Shown here: in pieces, positions 1-8,818 of the stretch
Numbering within the stretch: position 1 is the stretch's first letter
Layout: each line of letters begins with the position of its first letter
Assembly: GCF_016316925.1 (NCBI RefSeq)
Contig: NZ_JAEEGB010000001.1
Location: 12,872-76,871, forward strand
Length of the DNA stretch: 64,000 nucleotides
Direction of reading: 5' to 3'
DNA from: Clostridium aciditolerans
Lineage (GTDB): Bacteria; Bacillota; Clostridia; Clostridiales; Clostridiaceae
Made by a program: the position numbers and the translations under genes
Notes under the pieces: model-generated
Database searches by the model: none
Seen by the model: the letters and a program-made list of their open reading frames with translations, nothing else
Told to the model about the DNA's origin: nothing

Positions 1-13
1 TTCCGTTTATTTT

Positions 14-274
14 TTACTTATAAATTTCTACTAAAGTCCCAATAGGTGCATATTCTTTCAAAATATTTATATCTTCATTTGTGAGAGCAATACATCCATA
101 AGTCCAATCATATTTGTTACCTCCTCCATGAATACCCACTGCTCCACCTAGAGGAGTGTTCCAGGTTGGCTGCTTTTTCTCATCTATAGCCTGTTTAATT
201 CTATTATATACATCTTTATCAATAAGACCTTTTTCTAATCCCCTTTGAGCATCATTGATATTAGGATAACTCAA
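14..274 (-). pseudogene. L,D-transpeptidase (YkuD domain), C-terminal remnant
   Basis: The 86 residues match the C-terminal half of a YkuD-type L,D-transpeptidase, the enzyme that makes 3-3 cross-links in peptidoglycan. The catalytic segment is visible (IHGGG about residues 48-52, then YGCIALTNEDI with the nucleophile Cys). The family needs about 100 more residues on the N-terminal side. Here the reading frame meets a TAA stop only five codons before the apparent TTG start, and no ribosome binding site precedes it. The upstream A/T-rich DNA has no signal peptide. I read it as a decayed gene whose 3' part survives; a sequencing frameshift further upstream is less likely because no N-terminal half is visible in other frames. 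Confidence 0.7.
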
Positions 275-389
275 TCCATGTTTTGCTAGTTAATTTTATT
301 TTTTCTTAACCAATATTTTATCTTTATTATTCAAAATTAGGATATATATGTATAATACTCAAATAAAGTGAAACATCAAATTAAAATAA

Positions 390-422
390 GGCAAGTATTG
401 TTAATTAAAATCAATACCTGCC
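390..422 (-). terminator. intrinsic terminator after the coiled-coil protein gene
   Basis: An 11-bp stem with one mismatch (GGCAAGTATTG paired with CAATACCTGCC) lies a few bases behind the stop codon of the 430-861 gene, followed on the minus strand by a T-rich stretch. Confidence 0.6.
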
Positions 423-429
423 CATTTCA

Positions 430-861
430 CTAAATTCCTAATACAGATTTAATCCATTCCATTACATTTTCATTATTTTTGCCTTGAGATTTAAAATTAT
501 TATATCTTTTACTATATTCATCTAACTTTTGTTTATATTCAGATGAATCCTTATTATATTGAATTAATTTATTATTATAATCTATAACCATATTATTCCA
601 TTCTTTACTATTGCCTTTTTCCTTAAAGGTTCCCATTTGCTTTTTTATTTTCTCTAGCTCCTGATGCTGTTTTTCTATTTTAATGCTCATTTCCTCAATA
701 TTTTTTTTATCACTTTCTAACACAACATTTATTTCTTTAATCCTTTGCTGATCTTTAGGAGATTCTCTAGCTTTTATATCTACCAAACCAGCTATAGATA
801 CTATGAAAAAAACTAATATAACCATGGATATCTCTAATATAAATGATTTTAATCTTTCCAT
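430..861 (-). CDS. membrane-anchored coiled-coil protein of unknown function
   Basis: I do not recognise a family. The 143-residue product begins with one hydrophobic helix (about residues 8-27) that could be a membrane anchor. A long Lys/Glu/Gln-rich stretch (about residues 35-120) with heptad-like spacing follows and probably forms a coiled coil. The C-terminus ends in a short hydrophobic patch. The start is supported by an AAGGGG ribosome binding site on the minus strand. The gene stands alone, with a terminator directly behind it and the HD-domain gene transcribed toward it from 1 kb upstream. A role at the cell envelope is only a guess from the anchor. Confidence 0.6.
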   Translation of the reverse strand: MERLKSFILEISMVILVFFIVSIAGLVDIKARESPKDQQRIKEINVVLESDKKNIEEMSIKIEKQHQELEKIKKQMGTFKEKGNSKEWNNMVIDYNNKLIQYNKDSSEYKQKLDEYSKRYNNFKSQGKNNENVMEWIKSVLGI

Positions 862-982
862 TATGCCATCCCCTTTAAATTTAATGTATATTAATATTTT
901 TTCTGTTAATTATGTGACAACCTACTTTTACAATATGAACATCAATGGAAAAATATCACTAATTTTTATTAATTTTATAAAT

Positions 983-1016
983 AAAGAGAGATGTTGCTAA
1001 CGCAACATCTCTCTTT
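983..1016 (-). terminator. strong intrinsic terminator of the HD-domain gene
   Basis: A perfect 15-bp inverted repeat (arm AAAGAGAGATGTTGC, loop TAAC) sits 4 bases behind the stop of the HD-domain gene, with a T-rich tail on the minus strand. Confidence 0.85.
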
Positions 1017-1020
1017 GTTG

Positions 1021-1659
1021 TTATACACCTACACCCATATACTTTTCGCATTCGTTAATGAAGTATTTCATATTTTTCTCAACTTCTTGTACTTTTTCTT
1101 TTGTCATATTTCCTCTTCCTAACCTATCACAGGTAGAGAATAGTGCTATTTCATCAGCATTTACCTCTGAAAGCATACTCTTTATATCTGCAAAAGGTAG
1201 TTTTTTAACTATAAAAAGCGTATGCATGTGCCATCTTACCAGTGAAGATACCTTTCTTATAAAATCATCACTACATTTAAAATTTTTTAGAAACTCTACA
1301 GCTATTTTTCTACCTACCTTATCATGGTCATAAGAAGTAATTCTGCCTTTTCTCAATTTAGTAGTAGGAGGTTTTCCTATATCATGAAGAAGCGCAGCCC
1401 ACATAAAGGCTCTTGAATCCTCACTTTGTTTCTTTCTTTTAGCAGCTTCATTGACGACCATCATAGTGTGCTCCCATACACTTCCTTCTGGATGATATAT
1501 TGGAGATTGAGGTGTTTCAATTAATTTTCCTAATAATGTAAATGGATACAAATCTGAGAACACTCTACTTTTAACCAAATCATTAAGATATATTGAGGGT
1601 TTGTCATCATTCATTAGATGTTTATCAATTTCATCAAATATTTCATTTAAATTATCCAC
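1021..1659 (-). CDS. HD-domain (HDIG) phosphohydrolase-like protein
   Basis: The product carries the metal-binding HD signature: a His in SVWEHTMMVV, then LLHDIGKP, then HDKVG, as in HDIG-type metal-dependent phosphohydrolases that act on nucleotides or RNA ends. The substrate cannot be told from the sequence. The best start is GTG at 1659, because AAGGAGGAG lies 8-10 bases before it. The longer frame to 1710 has no such site and overlaps the end of the helicase gene. Product length is then 212 residues. It lies directly behind the nuclease-helicase gene with a 35-bp gap, so the two are probably cotranscribed and may share a role in nucleic-acid metabolism. Terminated by a strong hairpin. Confidence 0.8.
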   Translation of the reverse strand: MDNLNEIFDEIDKHLMNDDKPSIYLNDLVKSRVFSDLYPFTLLGKLIETPQSPIYHPEGSVWEHTMMVVNEAAKRKKQSEDSRAFMWAALLHDIGKPPTTKLRKGRITSYDHDKVGRKIAVEFLKNFKCSDDFIRKVSSLVRWHMHTLFIVKKLPFADIKSMLSEVNADEIALFSTCDRLGRGNMTKEKVQEVEKNMKYFINECEKYMGVGV

Positions 1660-1694
1660 GATGATTTCTCCTCCTTTATTAAATGTTTTGGTAC

Positions 1695-4094
1695 TTAGTA
1701 TTTTCCCCAAAAACCTTTAAGATTATTTTCTATATCTTTAACACTTCTAACACCTAAATTAGGATACCATTCTTTAGGGAAAAGTTTTTTATATTCTAAA
1801 TTCGAAAACCTATCATCAATAAGAATTATAACGCCTTTGTCAAGTTCTGTTCTAATAACTCTACCTGCCGCTTGTAAAACCTTATTCATTCCAGGATACA
1901 TGTAAGCATATTTAAAGCCTTTATCATCTTTTTTATTAAAATAATTCATAATTATGTCTCTTTCCAAGCATACTTGAGGAATTCCAACACTTACAATAAT
2001 AGTTCCAATTAATCTATCATATTTTAAATCTATACCTTCTGAAAATATTCCTCCAAGCACCGCAAAAGCTACCATAGTTTCTTCATTATTTTCCTTAAAT
2101 TCACTTAAAAATAACTCTCTTTCTTCTTCTTTCATAGAACTATCTTGAATTAAGGTCTTAATATTCGGATACTTCTCTTTTAATTCACTGTAAACATCTT
2201 TCATATATTTGTAAGAAGGAAAAAACACTATATAATTTCCTTTTTTACTACCTACAGTTGTTTTAATATATTGAACGATTGTTGAATAACTTTTTTCTCT
2301 ATATTTATACCTTGTCGGTACTCTATCTCCAATTAATATTGCTCTATTCTCTGTTGAAAATGGAGATTCTAACCTCAAAATATAATCGTTATCACATCCA
2401 CCTAATATATCCCTAAAATAATTTATAGGAGTCAGTGTTGCTGAAAAAAATATTGAGGCTTTTGCTTGCTTTACTCTATCATATAGTAATGACGATGGAT
2501 CTAAACAAAATATTTTTATTTTAATATCCTTATCTTGTTCTTCTATATAAGTAACATATGCATCGTTATAAAACTCTGATATTCTTATAAAGGTCAATAT
2601 ATTAAAATATAATTCTAATAACTGCTCATGTCCTTCTATTTTATTATTTTGAGTAAGCCACTGTTCTGATTCTGAAACAAGCTTTCTCAGTAAAGGATAA
2701 ATATCTTCTAAGCTATTACTTTGAATATGAGGATTTTTATATAATTTCTTTAATTTTAGCATATAGGAGTTAATCTTATCTAAGGCTTTATATATTTTTG
2801 GCTCCTTATTTTTCATTATCTTTTTTAATTCTAAAAATTTACTCTTGTAAAGCTCTGCCGAAAACATATCTCTAGCCCTATCTACTAAATTATGAGCTTC
2901 ATCTATTAAGAAAACATAATTCTCATCATTATCAAAAAATCTCCTTAAATATACTCTAGGATCAAAAGCATAGTTGTAATCACATATGATACAATCTGAT
3001 AGTAGGGCTAAATCTAGAGAAAATTCGAAAGGACAAACATTAAATTCACGGGAGTATCTTATTATTGTTTCTCTATCCATGATATTCTCTTTTGATAAAA
3101 CTTCCTTTAATGCGTTATTTATTCTATCAAAATGCCCTTTGGCGAATTCACATTCTTCTGGATTACAGGATGATTTTTCTTTAAAACATATTTTGTCTTT
3201 AGCAGTTAATGTAACTGATTTTAACTCTAATCCTTTATTTAGCATTAGCTTTATAGCTTCTTCTGCTACGCTTCTTGTTATTGTTTTAGCAGTTAAATAA
3301 AAAACCTTCGAAGTTAAATTTTCACCCATAGCTTTTATCGAAGGAAACAATGTAGATATAGTTTTACCTATTCCTGTTGGTGCCTGTACAAAAATATTTT
3401 TTCCTTCTTTTATAGTTCCATATACTGCTACAGCTAATTCTCTCTGGCCTTTTCTGTAACTATTAAATGGAAAATCTATATTTTTTATTGAATTAGTTCT
3501 TTTTATATTCCAATCTTTTATTAAATTAGCCCAAAAATAATATTTTTCTAATAAGTCCTTAAAAAAACTTTCTAAATCATTAATATTAAAATTTTGTATT
3601 AACTTTTTAGTTTCATTATCATTTATGTTATAGTAAGTGAGCTGCACATCTATATTTCTCAAATCATTTTGCAGGGCATATATGTAAGCATAACATTTGG
3701 CTTGAGCCCAATGAAGAGGATTGTAATCTTCATCTACAGTTTCCAAAGGTCTTGTTACAGTTTTGATTTCATCTATAATAAAATTATCTCCTTCTATTAT
3801 TATTCCATCTGCACGACCTTCAACTATAAATAAAAAATCCTTATATTCAATATTATGCTTTAATACTACCTCAGCATAATATTCCTTTTTTATAGTTTTA
3901 TTATTTACAAGTTCATCTATAGGAATTTGTTTTTCCTTAGAAAACTTATCTTTGTATTCTTTTTGAATTTTTTGGTGAGCTTTTGTTCCTTCCAATGCTC
4001 TACTGCTTCCTGTAAACCTACTATCCAAATCTCCACTTCTTAAAACAAATTCTACTAAATTTCTTACGGAAATTTTTATCTCATTGATTTGCAT
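1695..4094 (-). CDS. DinG/Rad3-type ATP-dependent helicase with N-terminal PD-(D/E)XK nuclease domain
   Basis: This is a superfamily 2 DNA helicase of the iron-sulfur DEAD2/XPD type fused to a RecB/Cas4-like nuclease. Numbering from the upstream ATG at 4124, the nuclease part shows ADG near 105-107, DEIKT near 118-122 and the QAKCYAY motif near 141. The helicase part shows Walker A QAPTGIGKT near 247-255, a DEAH box in LIDEAHNLVD, and a C-terminal GRVIRTELDKG motif. Four cysteines between Walker A and DEAH (CFKEKSSC, CPFEF, CIICDY region) fit the iron-sulfur cluster. No ribosome binding site precedes 4124, so I favour the ATG at 4094 with a weak GAG site. Related proteins act in DNA repair. 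The HD-domain gene follows it in the same direction. Confidence 0.85.
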   Translation of the reverse strand: MQINEIKISVRNLVEFVLRSGDLDSRFTGSSRALEGTKAHQKIQKEYKDKFSKEKQIPIDELVNNKTIKKEYYAEVVLKHNIEYKDFLFIVEGRADGIIIEGDNFIIDEIKTVTRPLETVDEDYNPLHWAQAKCYAYIYALQNDLRNIDVQLTYYNINDNETKKLIQNFNINDLESFFKDLLEKYYFWANLIKDWNIKRTNSIKNIDFPFNSYRKGQRELAVAVYGTIKEGKNIFVQAPTGIGKTISTLFPSIKAMGENLTSKVFYLTAKTITRSVAEEAIKLMLNKGLELKSVTLTAKDKICFKEKSSCNPEECEFAKGHFDRINNALKEVLSKENIMDRETIIRYSREFNVCPFEFSLDLALLSDCIICDYNYAFDPRVYLRRFFDNDENYVFLIDEAHNLVDRARDMFSAELYKSKFLELKKIMKNKEPKIYKALDKINSYMLKLKKLYKNPHIQSNSLEDIYPLLRKLVSESEQWLTQNNKIEGHEQLLELYFNILTFIRISEFYNDAYVTYIEEQDKDIKIKIFCLDPSSLLYDRVKQAKASIFFSATLTPINYFRDILGGCDNDYILRLESPFSTENRAILIGDRVPTRYKYREKSYSTIVQYIKTTVGSKKGNYIVFFPSYKYMKDVYSELKEKYPNIKTLIQDSSMKEEERELFLSEFKENNEETMVAFAVLGGIFSEGIDLKYDRLIGTIIVSVGIPQVCLERDIIMNYFNKKDDKGFKYAYMYPGMNKVLQAAGRVIRTELDKGVIILIDDRFSNLEYKKLFPKEWYPNLGVRSVKDIENNLKGFWGKY

Positions 4095-4391
4095 AAAATC
4101 AACTCTTTTCTCATTCTTGATCATTTCACATTAAAAAATCCAAAACCTTATTATAATATTTTATATAATTTATGTTTTATTTACAATTCAAATTTTACAA
4201 TATTTATGTACATCTTTGTACCAAATTCACTAAAATTTATGATAAAATGTTAATGTATGATAAATGCATATAAAATATTACTATAAACTATTAATTATTT
4301 AAATTTGTAAACGATAATAGCTTTGAATTTAAATTTTAATGAAATTTTTAATATAATTTATATATAAGAATTAAATAACAGGGGGTACAGC

Positions 4392-5684
4392 ATGAATAGA
4401 TCTAAAAAGCTAGTTTTTGCTTTCTTTGTTTCCGCAGCCATCATGAACAGTAAATGTCTATTACATAATAATGTACATGCTGCTGGATTTTCACCTAATC
4501 CACAAAGTAGCGCCTACACTAGTAATACAAATATTTTTACTAAGTATGGTTATAAAGGTCAATGTACTTGGTTTACATACGGAAGGGCTCTTGAAAAACT
4601 TGGAATATCACTGCCTTCTGAATTTTATGGTAATGCAGTAGACTGGTGGTATGCTAATGAAAAAGATCATGTATATAAATACGGTACTGAGCCAAAACCT
4701 AATTCCATAGTAGTATGGTCTGGCGGGAACTACGGTTATGGCCACGTAGCTTTTGTTGAAAGTGTCGAAGGAAATACTATATATTTTAATGAAGGAAACT
4801 TTAGTGTAAGAGGTGCTTACGATGGAACTGTAAAAGCTTTATCAAAGGAAGAAATAAAAGATAGAGGCAACTTACATCTAAAAGGATATATATATATCAA
4901 CGAAAAGTATTCTTCATCTGATGCTGATAAAACTCCAAGTAATACTACACCACCATCTACGCCTAGTGAAACTAGTACCAAAAAAGGTGTTGTAAATTTA
5001 TCTAACGCAAGTTCATCATTAAATGTTAGAAATAGCAATAATACTTCATCAGGTGTCCTTGGTACATTGAGAAAAGGAGATACAGTAAGCATAGTTGCTA
5101 CTTATGGAGATTGGTATAAAATTAAATTTAATTCATCCTATGGATATGTAAGTTCTAAATACATAAGTACCTCTACATCAGATGCTTCATCTAGTACACC
5201 TCCAAATACTAGTAATTCATCAACATCAACTGATAAGGCACCTACTTTAAAATCTGGCACTGTAAACTTAAACGATAAGTCCTCTGCGCTAAAATTTAGA
5301 AGCACTCCTGGTGGACAAGTTATAGGATCTTTACCACATGGTACAAAAGTAGGAATTCTAGAAACTAGTGGTAGCTGGTATAAAGTAAATATCAATGGAA
5401 CTGTTGGTTATATATCTGCTAATTATGTATCAGTGTCTCAAACTCAAGGGACTGCTACTGAGTCATCATCCGCTGCAAATTCTTCAGTTAGCAAAATTGG
5501 TACCGTAAATCTTAGTGATGCATCATCAACATTAAATTTAAGAAATACTCCATGGACGGGACGAGTATTATCTGCTTTGCCTTACGGAAGTAAAGTAGAA
5601 ATTCTAGGCACTAGTGGGCGCTGGTATAAAGTGAAAGCTGGTTCTGAAGTTGGATATTTACACTCTGACTATATTAAACTATAA
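4392..5684 (+). CDS. secreted CHAP-domain peptidoglycan hydrolase with three SH3b repeats
   Basis: A signal peptide (about residues 1-31, ending VHAAG) precedes a CHAP domain (about 50-160). The catalytic Cys58 lies in KGQCTWFTYG and His118 in GHVAFVES. CHAP enzymes are peptidoglycan amidases or endopeptidases. Three bacterial SH3 repeats follow (about 198-258, 287-348 and 370-430), joined by Ser/Thr/Pro-rich linkers. Each repeat has a LNVRN, LKFRS or LNLRN motif, then a W-Y-K segment and a GYV/GYI/GYL ending, and such repeats bind the cell wall. The start has a GGGGG ribosome binding site 7 bases upstream. The gene is transcribed alone and ends in a perfect terminator. Confidence 0.9.
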   Translation: MNRSKKLVFAFFVSAAIMNSKCLLHNNVHAAGFSPNPQSSAYTSNTNIFTKYGYKGQCTWFTYGRALEKLGISLPSEFYGNAVDWWYANEKDHVYKYGTEPKPNSIVVWSGGNYGYGHVAFVESVEGNTIYFNEGNFSVRGAYDGTVKALSKEEIKDRGNLHLKGYIYINEKYSSSDADKTPSNTTPPSTPSETSTKKGVVNLSNASSSLNVRNSNNTSSGVLGTLRKGDTVSIVATYGDWYKIKFNSSYGYVSSKYISTSTSDASSSTPPNTSNSSTSTDKAPTLKSGTVNLNDKSSALKFRSTPGGQVIGSLPHGTKVGILETSGSWYKVNINGTVGYISANYVSVSQTQGTATESSSAANSSVSKIGTVNLSDASSTLNLRNTPWTGRVLSALPYGSKVEILGTSGRWYKVKAGSEVGYLHSDYIKL

Positions 5685-5705
5685 ACTAACAAAAAGTACT
5701 TTAGT

Positions 5706-5735
5706 AAAGGGAACCTAGATATCTAGGTTCCCTTT
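5706..5735 (+). terminator. intrinsic terminator of the CHAP hydrolase gene
   Basis: A perfect 15-bp inverted repeat (AAAGGGAACCTAGAT and its complement) lies 22 bases behind the stop codon and ends in TTT. Confidence 0.85.
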
Positions 5736-5776
5736 AATTGCCACTACATGATGTAAAACTAAAATTTATTTATGTA

Positions 5777-5805
5777 TTGATATTTCAATGTATTGATGCT
5801 ATAAT
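5777..5805 (+). promoter_or_regulatory. sigma-A type promoter before the HsmA gene
   Basis: TTGATA at 5777-5782 and TATAAT at 5800-5805 are separated by exactly 17 bp, close to consensus. The first operator-like palindrome starts at the last base of the -10 box, placing it over the transcription start. Confidence 0.7.
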
Positions 5806-5821
5806 ATGAACATAGTTCATA
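5805..5821. promoter_or_regulatory. operator-like palindrome 1 (TATGAAC-N3-GTTCATA)
   Basis: A perfect 7-bp inverted repeat with a 3-bp centre, directly downstream of the -10 box. A second copy with the same half-sites occurs at 5924. This is the geometry of a dimeric repressor site such as that of a TetR- or MarR-type protein. Confidence 0.65.
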
Positions 5822-5835
5822 AAAAAGATAATAAT

Positions 5836-5880
5836 ATGTCAAAACTCATCGAAAATGTAAGAGAAAATCTATTAGTTTAA
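5836..5880 (+). other. 14-codon open frame, possible leader peptide or remnant of a TetR-type regulator
   Basis: The frame encodes MSKLIENVRENLLV and then stops. It has no clear ribosome binding site. The sequence looks like the first residues of a TetR-family repressor, which commonly opens with a similar helix, so it may be the surviving 5' end of a deleted regulator. A hairpin with a T run (about 5886-5918) follows. A chance frame cannot be excluded. Confidence 0.3.
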
Positions 5881-5923
5881 ATATCTATCTCTCACATTAA
5901 AATATGAGATATTTTTTTAAAAC

Positions 5924-5944
5924 TATATGAACTAAGTTCATATA
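5924..5944. promoter_or_regulatory. operator-like palindrome 2 (TATATGAAC-N3-GTTCATATA)
   Basis: A perfect 9-bp inverted repeat around TAA, with the same core half-sites and the same 3-bp spacing as the copy at 5805-5821. It lies 66 bp before the HsmA start codon. Confidence 0.65.
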
Positions 5945-6009
5945 AAAAAAGACAAATATTATTTAAATGAATTTAATGTAAAAAATTTAGTTTAAAAGGA
6001 GAAATGAAT

Positions 6010-6378
6010 ATGTTAATTTATGCAGTTGTTTTTATGAATTTAGCACTTTTATTCTATACAGTAGGTGTATGGGCTGAAAAACTCGGTGGGAGACTTAAGC
6101 CTTGGCATTTAGTAATGTTTTTTATTGGTTTAGCATGTGACACAACAGGTACATTAGTTATGGAGTCTATAGCAAAAACTTCATCAACTGGAAGTGTTAT
6201 TCACGAAATTACAGGTTTAATTGCCATAATTTTAATGGTCATTCATGCTCTATGGGCAACTTATGTTTTAATTAAAAAGAACGAAGCAATGATTGCAAAG
6301 TTTCATAAGTTTAGCATAGCTGTTTGGTTAATATGGTTAATTCCATTTTTATCTGGTGCTATTTCTCATATGAGATAA
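6010..6378 (+). CDS. HsmA-family four-helix membrane protein
   Basis: The 122-residue product has four hydrophobic segments (about residues 1-20, 35-50, 68-90 and 100-120). It matches the small membrane proteins known as the HsmA family, including the WAEKLGGRL, DTTGT and HALWATYVLI segments. The biochemical function of the family is not established. The start is chosen at ATG 6010 because AAGGAG at 5996-6001 is 8 bases before it; the ATG at 6004 is only 2 bases away. The gene stands alone behind a strong promoter flanked by two identical palindromes, which suggests induction by a small molecule through a repressor. Confidence 0.75.
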   Translation: MLIYAVVFMNLALLFYTVGVWAEKLGGRLKPWHLVMFFIGLACDTTGTLVMESIAKTSSTGSVIHEITGLIAIILMVIHALWATYVLIKKNEAMIAKFHKFSIAVWLIWLIPFLSGAISHMR

Positions 6379-6391
6379 ATATAGAGTCAAA

Positions 6392-6415
6392 AGACCGAAA
6401 GTTAACTTTCGGTCT
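6392..6415. terminator. bidirectional terminator between HsmA and the DUF1648 protein
   Basis: A perfect 12-bp palindromic repeat (AGACCGAAAGTT and complement) lies between two convergent stop codons and is followed by AGTTTTAT on the plus strand. Confidence 0.8.
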
Positions 6416-6427
6416 AGTTTTATATCT

Positions 6428-7555
6428 TTACCTAAAAAATAGTGGCATTGCTATAATTAAAGCTAGCAATACAATTGTTATTATTATGCTTTCTATTCTT
6501 CCATAATTCATAGTCCAGCCTATACCAAATCTTTTTTCAACAAAAAGCGATGGATCATCTTTGTTAACATATATGCTGTTCCCTAGTTTCCAATACTTAT
6601 CATCATCTCTATCTACTAAACCACTTGAGGTATTAGTTTCTCTTTTTAATTTAATTCTACTTCCACCTTGCCCTGTCGTTAAACTCATATATATAGATAA
6701 AATCAAGATTAAACCTGTTACTAAAAATGTAACTACCATCATACCTTTTCCACTAGTATTTATAACTTGAAGTATGTTTAAATTTATATAAGTAAAAAGC
6801 AAATTAAGCAGTATAACCATAATTACCATGTACCCAGACCATCTACGCCTAAAAATTATATTCCTCTCTCTTGATTCTTCTGGATTAGATGCATTTATCT
6901 GCTGCTTTGACCATCCTATAATCTTGTATGAGAAGAATAATACCAAAGTCATAAAAAACTGCACAAAGGGCATTTGAATCATAGCCTTATAGGATTTTTT
7001 AGTCCATCCATCCACCTGACCTAATGCATTCCAGTGGGTAGGTATTAAATCTGGAAGTCTATCATAAACATTTATCCCTATAATTATATTCATTACTATA
7101 ATAATTTCAGGTATCATAAACCACCAAGGTGATACTAAAACACTTTTTCTCTTGTTTTTAGTAAAATTAGTATCTATAACTGTCACTGACTTCTTAATTT
7201 TATACCAACCATTCTTATCTTTAATCTCTTTTACTTTTTTATTTGATCTATAATAAATTAAAAATGATATTATTAAATATAAACATATACCTAATATTTG
7301 AATAATAACCCAAAACTTTTCTGATGAGTATACAAGAATAGAAAAAACTAATATATAGATTACAGATATCACAAGATTATTTTTGATATATTCTTTATAT
7401 ATATTGGTTAACTCTTCCTTTGCCACCTCTTCTACTGGCACTCTAACACCAAAGTAAATATCTCTTCTTGTAAGTTTAGGTGTAATTATTTGTATTATAA
7501 GCATTATTATAATAATTGGAACTGTTGTTATTAGAGCCATAACTTTATCACTCAT
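6428..7555 (-). CDS. multi-pass membrane protein, DUF1648/DUF5808 type
   Basis: The 375-residue product has about eight hydrophobic segments. The central LPDLIPTHWNALGQVDGW motif is typical of the DUF1648 domain. A C-terminal part with DDDKYWKLGNSIYVNKDDPSLFVEKRFGIGWTMN fits the DUF5808-type domain. Its function is unknown. It follows the GntR regulator gene with a 45-bp gap in an order often seen in Firmicutes, where the regulator controls its own operon of membrane proteins. The start follows a GGAGG-like site, and transcription ends at the hairpin shared with HsmA. Confidence 0.75.
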   Translation of the reverse strand: MSDKVMALITTVPIIIIMLIIQIITPKLTRRDIYFGVRVPVEEVAKEELTNIYKEYIKNNLVISVIYILVFSILVYSSEKFWVIIQILGICLYLIISFLIYYRSNKKVKEIKDKNGWYKIKKSVTVIDTNFTKNKRKSVLVSPWWFMIPEIIIVMNIIIGINVYDRLPDLIPTHWNALGQVDGWTKKSYKAMIQMPFVQFFMTLVLFFSYKIIGWSKQQINASNPEESRERNIIFRRRWSGYMVIMVILLNLLFTYINLNILQVINTSGKGMMVVTFLVTGLILILSIYMSLTTGQGGSRIKLKRETNTSSGLVDRDDDKYWKLGNSIYVNKDDPSLFVEKRFGIGWTMNYGRIESIIITIVLLALIIAMPLFFR

Positions 7556-7600
7556 AGATATATTCCTCCATAGAATAACTTTTAATATTTCATTATACAG

Positions 7601-7981
7601 TTATTTTCTTTTATAAACACTATATATTTCTTTGCAAGCTTCAATAAAGTCTTCTTCACTAACTCCTCTACAGTGCGCTTCCGATATAATAGACTCCAAT
7701 TCTTCTTTTAGTATATCATCGTACTCTTCTGAAGAAGGAATAGGGATTTTATTTACTATCGCTCCCTTTCTCCTATCTATTGTTATAAATCCATCGCCTT
7801 TTAGAAGATTATATGCTTTGTTTACAGTATGCATATTAATACCTATGTCTTCTGCCATCTGCCTTACAGATGGCAGGCTCTCACCTTCATCTAATTCCCC
7901 TTTCGCTATACCTCGTATAATTTGATTCTTAAGTTGGGCATATATTGGTACATCCGATTCAAAATTTATTTTCAATAACAT
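7601..7981 (-). CDS. GntR-family transcriptional regulator, YtrA type
   Basis: A winged helix-turn-helix (about residues 10-75, with VPIYAQLKNQIIRGI, LPSVRQMAEDIGINMHTVNKAY and a DGFITIDRRKGAIV wing) is followed by a short helical tail of about 45 residues. This is the layout of the YtrA subfamily, which usually represses its own membrane-protein operon. AGGAGG overlaps the first ATG (7987), so the second ATG at 7981, 6 bases behind the site, is the likely start. The product is 126 residues. It lies between the protease-like gene upstream and the DUF1648 gene downstream, all on the same strand. Confidence 0.85.
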   Translation of the reverse strand: MLLKINFESDVPIYAQLKNQIIRGIAKGELDEGESLPSVRQMAEDIGINMHTVNKAYNLLKGDGFITIDRRKGAIVNKIPIPSSEEYDDILKEELESIISEAHCRGVSEEDFIEACKEIYSVYKRK

Positions 7982-8029
7982 TTGCATCCTCCTAAACTAT
8001 AACTTTGCCTCCAAAATCACTTAACTGCT

Positions 8030-8818
8030 CTAATCTTTCGATTTACTAAACATATATTTGGATTTTATTATAAATATTAAACTAATTAAAGCCACTACTA
8101 GTAAAATAAATTCAACTATCCATACATTTTTTATTTGTCCGGTTTGAAATAACGCTGCTGGGAAATCAAATAGTGCATGTATTACTATTGCGTATAAAAG
8201 ATAGATATTTTTTCTATTCTTTACTCCGTATAATACTAATAATGATAGTGCTATATGAAATGTTACTGCTAAAACCCTTTCCACTCCTATAACTCCAAAG
8301 TAATATGGCGAGGAACTGATTAAAACTTGTTTTAGTGACTCCAATGAGCCAATAGGCACTTTTGCTCCAAGCGTTTTTTCAAACATTCCTGAGTTTATTA
8401 AATTTGAATACACAATATATTGTAAACTCATCATTCCGCCTATTAATATGGATTCAATACCACCATGCCCAATACCATACGCCATACCATCTTTCCATTG
8501 AGTTCTGCCTTTTAGGAAAAACTTAAATCCGATGAATCTACCTACTTCTTCAAAAACGCCTGCTGCCAAGCCTCCATACACCATATATATCCAAGGATTT
8601 GTAAGCATTGCAGCAGTTTGCGGATTTCTAACTAGTACATACCAATGAAGCATTTTCTCCAACACCTGTGAGAATACTATAAATATTAAAACACCTACCA
8701 ATACTGCTTTTATTGATATTTTGTATTTTTTATAGAAATAAGCTATTAATGCAAGTGGTAGTACGAAAGATAAAAGCATAGATACAATCATAAAAGTTAT
8801 TGATAAATTACTTACCAT
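8030..8818 (-). CDS. YhfC-type intramembrane glutamic protease-like protein
   Basis: The product is an integral membrane protein of 262 residues with about seven hydrophobic segments. Three conserved patches stand out: GVFEEVGRF (an EExxR motif, about residue 88), GIGHGGIESI and HALFDFPAAL. These are the hallmarks of the YhfC/PrsW-like family of membrane glutamic peptidases. The real substrate is unknown. An AAGGAGG site precedes the ATG at a normal distance. It opens the three-gene operon that continues with the GntR regulator. Confidence 0.75.
   Translation of the reverse strand: MVSNLSITFMIVSMLLSFVLPLALIAYFYKKYKISIKAVLVGVLIFIVFSQVLEKMLHWYVLVRNPQTAAMLTNPWIYMVYGGLAAGVFEEVGRFIGFKFFLKGRTQWKDGMAYGIGHGGIESILIGGMMSLQYIVYSNLINSGMFEKTLGAKVPIGSLESLKQVLISSSPYYFGVIGVERVLAVTFHIALSLLVLYGVKNRKNIYLLYAIVIHALFDFPAALFQTGQIKNVWIVEFILLVVALISLIFIIKSKYMFSKSKD

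Noticed and set aside
6324-6506. 60-codon plus-strand frame behind HsmA
   Set aside because: It spans the HsmA end, the terminator and the antisense of the DUF1648 gene, and has no ribosome binding site.
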